NCBI GenBank assembly: GCA_910586585.1
Contig: CAJUKA010000006.1
Location: 30,887-94,886 of the forward strand
Origin: an uncultured Lachnospiraceae bacterium
GTDB lineage: Bacteria; Bacillota; Clostridia; Lachnospirales; Lachnospiraceae
Reading direction: 5' to 3'
Length of the DNA stretch: 64,000 bases
Shown here: positions 59,324 to 64,000 of the stretch, piece after piece
How positions within the stretch are numbered: position 1 is the stretch's first letter
Layout of the letters: each line of letters begins with the position of its first letter
Notes under the pieces: generated by a model
What the model was told of the DNA's origin: nothing
Seen by the model: the letters and a program-made list of their open reading frames with translations, nothing else
Databases searched by the model: none
Translations under genes and position numbers: made by a program

Positions 59324-60649
59324 ATGGACAAGAGAGAGCAACTAATAAACACATATATAATACTTTTGTTTGGCGTACTAAATCTTTTCTGTAATGAATT
59401 TAATTTTTTGGCGATAAATTTAAGAACATTGCTTTTATTTGCTGTGACATTTGTTACATTTATCTACTATGTGAGACAAGGAACAGGACCCTATAATTGG
59501 AAGAAATTAACGCGCACAGACTGGCTGATTTCTGGTATAATGATTATAACATTAATCTGTTTGATTTACAGGATTTGTACAGGTATAGCAGATGTGAATC
59601 AGGAAATAGTACTCCTGGCGATAGGCGTCATGTATTTTGTTCTCCATAAATATGAAGTTGATATAAGGGCAGTTTTTGGAGTGTTATGCATATCCAACTA
59701 TATTGTTTATGCTATGATGCTGCTGTCATATATTACCAAAGGATGGAGCAGCCCTCTTATAAAATTCTTGAAAGGAAACGGCGGGGCAACAGCATGGCTT
59801 TTATTGGGAGTAGCGGTCACAGTGTTGTCGTATTGTACTTCCAGGAGAAGAAAACTAACCGTCTTTTATGGGATAGGAATGCTTTTGGGTTCATTTCTTT
59901 TATTTATGGAAAAAAATATGACGGCGATTCTGATAATAGAAGGGCTTATAATCAGTCTGCCATTTATATTTAAACCAGAAAAAAGATTTATCAAGAGAGT
60001 TATAGAGGTTTTTTTGTGTTTTAATTTTCTTCTTTGCAATATGTCTCTTCTTACTGGATACGTAGAAATATTTAAAGGAGATATAACATACGATCTGGAA
60101 GTCAGTGTATACATGGAACTGGTACTGGCAGTTGCGGCGCTTGCGTTTTTTACATTATGGGACAAACATACGACGGAGGAAGACGAGATGGATACACGCT
60201 TGCCAGAGTTGTTACCATTCTTTCAACTAGTGGCAGTAGTAGCAATCATTTTTATAGGAGCGCTCTTTGCTGCGGCGACAAGAGGTTCAAGCGTGGTTTT
60301 GCCTGACGTGATGTACAAGCTCTTATCATTGTTTATTTTAAGCATAGCGGAACAAAACGGTATCTTTTATACAATAGGAGAAAGATATGGAATAGTAGGC
60401 GCGGTTGCAGTAATGGTACTTCTGGCTGTGATTGCAATATATTGTTTGCGAAAGCCGATGGAGGACACAAGAGAGCAGAAATTGTCAAAATGCATAATGG
60501 TTATCTATGTTGTACAAAGCATTTTCCTGAAACAGACAGTCTTAACTACGCCGTTATATGCGGCGATTATCATAATGTATCTCAAAGGAACTGTGGAAAA
60601 AGAAAGGAATGTATTAGATGAAGCTGATAATTCAGATACCGTGTTATAA
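59324..60649 (+). CDS. polytopic membrane protein, possibly an O-antigen-polymerase/ligase-like (Wzy-like) protein
   Basis: This 441-aa protein has about 11-12 hydrophobic segments, short loops and one larger outer loop near residues 340-370 (RGSSVVLPDVMYKLLSLFIL), a layout like Wzy polymerases or WaaL ligases. No diagnostic motif proves this. It overlaps the following GT2 gene by 32 bp, which points to a shared glycan pathway. ACAGGTGG lies before ATG. Confidence 0.65.
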   Translation: MDKREQLINTYIILLFGVLNLFCNEFNFLAINLRTLLLFAVTFVTFIYYVRQGTGPYNWKKLTRTDWLISGIMIITLICLIYRICTGIADVNQEIVLLAIGVMYFVLHKYEVDIRAVFGVLCISNYIVYAMMLLSYITKGWSSPLIKFLKGNGGATAWLLLGVAVTVLSYCTSRRRKLTVFYGIGMLLGSFLLFMEKNMTAILIIEGLIISLPFIFKPEKRFIKRVIEVFLCFNFLLCNMSLLTGYVEIFKGDITYDLEVSVYMELVLAVAALAFFTLWDKHTTEEDEMDTRLPELLPFFQLVAVVAIIFIGALFAAATRGSSVVLPDVMYKLLSLFILSIAEQNGIFYTIGERYGIVGAVAVMVLLAVIAIYCLRKPMEDTREQKLSKCIMVIYVVQSIFLKQTVLTTPLYAAIIIMYLKGTVEKERNVLDEADNSDTVL

Positions 60650-61640
60650 TGAATCAGAGACATTGGAGGTAGCGCTTGATGATCTTCCTAAACAACTAGA
60701 CGGAATTGACGAGATTGAATATTTGATCATCAATGATGGAAGCAAGGACAATACAGTAGAGGTTGCAAAAAAATGGGGGGTACATCATGTTGTGAACTTT
60801 CCGCAAAATAAGGGACTAGCGAAAGGATTTATGGCAGGACTTGATGAATGTTTGCGACAGGGAGCGGACATCATCGTAAATACAGACGCGGATAATCAAT
60901 ATTGTGCAGATGATATACAGCCATTAATTCAGCCTATTTTGGATGGATATGCAGAGTATGTGATAGGGGCTAGACCCATAGATGATACAGAACATTTTTC
61001 ATTTATTAAAAAGAAACTGCAACATTTTGGAAGCTGGGTAGTCAGGAAGGCATCCGATACAGATATACCAGATGCGCCAAGCGGATTTCGTGCGATTAGC
61101 CGCGAAGCCGCAATGCGCATTAATGTGGTTAATAACTATACATATACATTAGAAACGATTGTGCAGGCAGGACGGGAAAAATTAGCGATTACCAGCGTAC
61201 CTATCCGAACCAACGAGGAACTTCGTCCCTCCAGATTGTTTAAGTCTATATGGGGATATGTGAAAAAATCCATTGTTACAATACTGAGAGCATATATGAT
61301 GTATAAGCCGCTCAAGTGCTTTACATTTCTCACAATTCCGCCAGCGCTGATTGGTCTGGCGTATATTATAAGATTTCTTATTTTTGTGGTGCAGGGGAGC
61401 GCATCCGGGCATGTACAGTCATTGATACTTGCCTGTACACTGCTTATTATAGCATTTTTGACGGGAACGATGGGGCTGCTGGCGGATATGATTTCCGGGA
61501 ATCGAAAAATATTAGCAGATACACAGTATCATGTCAAAAAGACAGAGTATGACGCGCTGTATAAGCAGATAAAAGAAAGGGAAGAGAAAGAGAAGGAACT
61601 GAGAGCGAAAGAAAACGGGAAGTACAATAAGGCAGTATAG
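60618..61640 (+). CDS. family 2 glycosyltransferase with C-terminal membrane segments
   Basis: This 340-aa protein has a GT-A fold N-terminus: IIQIPCYNESETLEVALDDL, IINDGSKDNT, NKGLAKGFMAGLDECLRQG, the metal-binding VNTDADNQY and PSGFRAISREAA. Two membrane helices follow near 240-265 and 275-300, then a Lys/Glu-rich tail. It resembles polyprenyl-phosphate sugar synthases (DPM1/GtrB-like), which would supply the lipid-linked sugar donors used by the GT-C proteins on either side. The start overlaps the upstream gene by 32 bp. Confidence 0.88.
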   Translation: MKLIIQIPCYNESETLEVALDDLPKQLDGIDEIEYLIINDGSKDNTVEVAKKWGVHHVVNFPQNKGLAKGFMAGLDECLRQGADIIVNTDADNQYCADDIQPLIQPILDGYAEYVIGARPIDDTEHFSFIKKKLQHFGSWVVRKASDTDIPDAPSGFRAISREAAMRINVVNNYTYTLETIVQAGREKLAITSVPIRTNEELRPSRLFKSIWGYVKKSIVTILRAYMMYKPLKCFTFLTIPPALIGLAYIIRFLIFVVQGSASGHVQSLILACTLLIIAFLTGTMGLLADMISGNRKILADTQYHVKKTEYDALYKQIKEREEKEKELRAKENGKYNKAV

Positions 61641-61645
61641 ATGAT

Positions 61646-61675
61646 GTCCTGGCAGAAATTGCCAGGACAAATTTA
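61646..61675 (+). terminator. hairpin after the GT2 gene
   Basis: GTCCTGGC/GCCAGGAC (61646-61668), an 8-bp perfect stem with a 7-nt loop and AAATTTATT behind. The weak U-run may allow partial read-through to the next gene. Confidence 0.65.
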
Positions 61676-61726
61676 TTGTAATAATCAGAAAAGGTGTATC
61701 ATTATAAAAATGGAGCAAAGCAGAAC

Positions 61727-63253
61727 ATGAAACTTGGATTATTATCAAATCATAAAAAAATAATTTTGTATTTTAGTACGCTTATTTTATCAATTGTTCC
61801 GGCGTTCTTTTATACAGCGCCGGCATTTGAAGATGGATTAGGAACAATGGCAACAGCAGCATATCTTGCTGGCCATGACTGGAGCGCGTTTTTGGGTGAG
61901 GATGGATATTATTATAAATATGGTCAGTCGTTATGGTATATCGTTCCATTTATGTTTATACATAATGCTGTCATTAGGTACAAACTAATGTTGATAATAA
62001 ATTCTGCATTGACAGCATTTATTCCTGTAATTGCTTATCATATCGCAGTAAAGTATAAGCTGACAGATACAAAGAATGCATTTGTAATTTCGTTGTTAAC
62101 CGGATTGATTCCTTCCATACAGCTTTATAATAAATATACATGGGCGGAGGGAAACTTATTTATCATTCCATGGCTGATCCTTTTTTTGCAGACAAAACTG
62201 TATATGGAAGGCGATAGGCTTTCAAACAGCGAAAAGATAAGACACAGTGCAGGAATTGCTCTTTTTGCTGTTTATGCGTTTATGTCGCATCAGAGAGGGA
62301 TTATTGTTTTGCTTGTGACTACAATGATGGTTTTCTGGATATGGTATTGCAAAAAGGGGAGTATCACACTTTGGATATATATGTTGGTTCTAATAATAGG
62401 ATTGGTATTTGATCGCCTGATAACTGGCTGGCAGAAAGCGAATGTATATGCAGGTGCGGTTTTAAGGCACAATACATTAGCTGATTTTTTAAAGCCGGAA
62501 ATATACCAAAAAATGTTTTCGGCAAAAGGTGTCGAAGCGTTGTTCCTTCCATTTGTAGGATGGCTTTATAACTGCGCGTGTAGTACCTTTGGGATTGCCT
62601 TGGTGGGATTGTGTTTCATGTCTGCAAGATGTTGGAAATGGATTCGCAAAAAAGGTTCAAGAAGTGCATTAGATGTGATTGCGGGAGAGGGAATATTATG
62701 CTTTTTGGGGGCATTTGCGCTTGGGTTGTTGTTTTTCTTTCAGAGCAGTTATGGGTATTTTGAGGGAACAGATGTACAAAGATGCGACCATTTGTTTTTT
62801 GGACGCTATTTGGAGAGCAGTATTCCAATTCTTTTTTATTTTGGCCTGATAGGACTATGCAATGTGCAGGACACTCGAAGAGTTATGAACCTGACATTTA
62901 TGTTGCAAAGCGGAATGTTTATCTTTACAACACTTCGGCTTTTACCCCGGATGAATAATGTCAATTGTTATGTGCACTCTCTGATGTCCATGAACCTGTT
63001 TATGGACACTACAAATATTACAAAGACATTGGATATTGTTTCAAACTATGTACCGGCATTGTTTTTATTTGGTGTTGTATCTATAATCATTTCACTGCTG
63101 TTTCGGCTGCTTTATAACAAGAATAGGCGAGCGGTGTATACAATAATAGGATGCTTGTTTTTGTGGATTTACATCTGGAACAGTATCACTGTAACTGGAC
63201 GGATAGACAGTGCATGTGCAACAAAGTATGCGCAGTACTATCTGAGTCATTGA
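61727..63253 (+). CDS. polytopic GT-C-like membrane protein, paralogue of the one at 54262
   Basis: This 508-aa protein has about 11-12 hydrophobic segments. The first outer loop (FEDGLGTMATAAYLAGHDWS, then YYYKYGQSLWYIVPF) carries an ED pair where GT-C enzymes have D-E/D-D. It likely uses polyprenyl-phosphate sugar made by the GT2 enzyme upstream. I start at ATG 61727 with GGAG 11 bp upstream; an in-frame GTG at 61694 is possible but lacks a good site. Ends before a bidirectional terminator. Confidence 0.75.
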   Translation: MKLGLLSNHKKIILYFSTLILSIVPAFFYTAPAFEDGLGTMATAAYLAGHDWSAFLGEDGYYYKYGQSLWYIVPFMFIHNAVIRYKLMLIINSALTAFIPVIAYHIAVKYKLTDTKNAFVISLLTGLIPSIQLYNKYTWAEGNLFIIPWLILFLQTKLYMEGDRLSNSEKIRHSAGIALFAVYAFMSHQRGIIVLLVTTMMVFWIWYCKKGSITLWIYMLVLIIGLVFDRLITGWQKANVYAGAVLRHNTLADFLKPEIYQKMFSAKGVEALFLPFVGWLYNCACSTFGIALVGLCFMSARCWKWIRKKGSRSALDVIAGEGILCFLGAFALGLLFFFQSSYGYFEGTDVQRCDHLFFGRYLESSIPILFYFGLIGLCNVQDTRRVMNLTFMLQSGMFIFTTLRLLPRMNNVNCYVHSLMSMNLFMDTTNITKTLDIVSNYVPALFLFGVVSIIISLLFRLLYNKNRRAVYTIIGCLFLWIYIWNSITVTGRIDSACATKYAQYYLSH

Positions 63254-63282
63254 CAGATTTCACATAACAGGTCAAAAATTGT

Positions 63283-63313
63283 AAAAGGACTGGGAAGATT
63301 CCGCAGTCCTTTC
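63283..63313. terminator. bidirectional terminator between converging genes
   Basis: AAAGGACTG and CAGTCCTTT form a 9-bp stem around a 13-nt loop; A-rich on one side and T-rich on the other. Confidence 0.75.
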
Positions 63314-63328
63314 AATTTTGTATTTTCG

Positions 63329-63784
63329 TTACTGCCATAACCCGGCGTCATCCAAAACCGTCTGGCTGCTGTAACAGAATATAGCCTGGTCGTTATTCAC
63401 TAAATTAGCCTGTTTATAATTCTCCATATAGTATTCTGCAATAGCGTTGGAATTATCTACAGACAGCGTGCCGAAACAGATATCAAGGTATTCCTCTTCT
63501 TTTGATGCCTTCACCCTGGTGGCTTCAACATTCAATTCTTCAAACGTTTCGAATTGTTCAACTTCATATCCGGCAGTTTCCAGACTGCTGATTATTTCAG
63601 ATGCTCCTGGGTATTCTGGCTCTTCTGATTCGGAAACAGATTCAGGTTCTCCGATTAGACTTTCATCTGTAACAGGACTGCTGCAACCGGATAAAATAAT
63701 TGTTAGAGAAAGGATTGTGACAATTCCTGTTTTTATTACGTTTTGTTTTGTGATACGATATAAGTTTTGATATATCCTTTTCAT
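63329..63784 (-). CDS. small lipoprotein of unknown function
   Basis: This 151-aa protein has a signal sequence with lipobox (TIILSGCSSP, Cys near residue 34), then an acidic Ser/Glu linker and an alpha/beta domain of about 85 residues (GYEVEQFETFEELNVEATRV; LDICFGTLSVDNSNAIAEYY). It is anchored outside the cytoplasmic membrane by family rule. AGGAGG precedes the start on the minus strand. I know no named family. Confidence 0.8.
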   Translation of the reverse strand: MKRIYQNLYRITKQNVIKTGIVTILSLTIILSGCSSPVTDESLIGEPESVSESEEPEYPGASEIISSLETAGYEVEQFETFEELNVEATRVKASKEEEYLDICFGTLSVDNSNAIAEYYMENYKQANLVNNDQAIFCYSSQTVLDDAGLWQ

Positions 63785-64000
63785 TTTTAACCTCCTAAAT
63801 TTTTAATTGCAAAATAGCAAAGTAACAAGACTGCTTTGAAACTTTATTAAAAAGGTGGATTTTTAATATGCAATCTTTTGACATAATTGCTTCTTTATAG
63901 GATAACACACATTACCAGAATTTACAAGCTGCGCATTTTTAGACTCCAGAATAAACGCATGAACAGATACTCTCTAATTGCCATCCAATTATTTGGTGAG
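63785..64000. other. non-coding end of the window
   Basis: No gene is visible. On the plus strand TTGACA (63878-63883), 17 bp and GATAAC could be a weak promoter for a gene beyond the window; the stretch also holds the leader of the lipoprotein gene on the minus strand. Confidence 0.3.

Overview
This window looks like the chromosome of a low-to-moderate GC, Gram-positive anaerobe of the class Clostridia, most likely family Lachnospiraceae. The evidence is SigA-type promoters with strong Shine-Dalgarno sites, the gene order rpmG-secE-nusG-rplK-rplA, a CIRCE-controlled hrcA-grpE-dnaK-dnaJ-prmA-rsmE cluster, the ireB-ruvX-DUF1292-(mltG-like)-trmR-U32 block known from Bacillus yrzL-yrrO, type III glutamine synthetase, RNase J, type III pantothenate kinase, a stand-alone ThiI beside a cysteine desulfurase, and a short unknown gene between birA and coaX. 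The genus cannot be fixed from the sequence alone.

Layout. 1-6.9 kb: the end of proC, a possible orphan immunity gene, a secreted SH3/cell-wall hydrolase, argF, then birA, a small unknown gene, coaX and dusB in one run. 6.9-12 kb: hypB, a 927-aa Fe-S/FAD oxidoreductase, hypA and a polytopic membrane protein, all on one strand. 12-15 kb: an island of strong hairpins followed by the transcription/translation genes. 15-23.6 kb: a CapA-like protein and the heat-shock operon. 23.7-29.4 kb: an envelope two-component system with companion genes, then an amidase-deacetylase fusion whose promoter carries six hexamers at exact 11-bp spacing. 29.6-41.8 kb: sulfur transfer and tRNA modification (cysteine desulfurase, thiI, mtaB, trmR, U32 hydroxylase), an HPr-like gene, the ireB block, RNase J and glnN.

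41.8-64 kb is accessory. It starts with a mobile-element remnant (TnpW-like, Rpn nuclease, relaxase tail) that abuts a gene lacking its 5' end. Next come a MerR/TipA-type regulator on its own 19-bp-spacer promoter and a GT-C glycosyltransferase gene broken at a run of nine G. Then follows the most interesting locus: one promoter, a TPR protein, a KAP/AAA-like P-loop ATPase and an 896-aa adenosine-deaminase-fold protein with all metal-site motifs. The ATPase-deaminase pair matches the RADAR antiphage system (RdrA/RdrB); I do not recall the TPR partner from described RADAR loci. A GT-C membrane protein starts 9 bp after the deaminase gene. The rest is a surface-glycan/adhesin region: a secreted Ig-like (BIG2) protein with 27-bp tandem repeats, a Wzy-like membrane protein, a GT2 glycosyltransferase, a second GT-C protein and a divergent lipoprotein.

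How the parts fit: the core blocks handle translation, protein folding, RNA decay, tRNA modification and nitrogen assimilation. The 24-29 kb block is an envelope-sensing and peptidoglycan/glycan-editing unit. The right third combines surface variation (G-tract and tandem repeat) with abortive-infection-type defence. No tRNA, rRNA or CRISPR array was seen.
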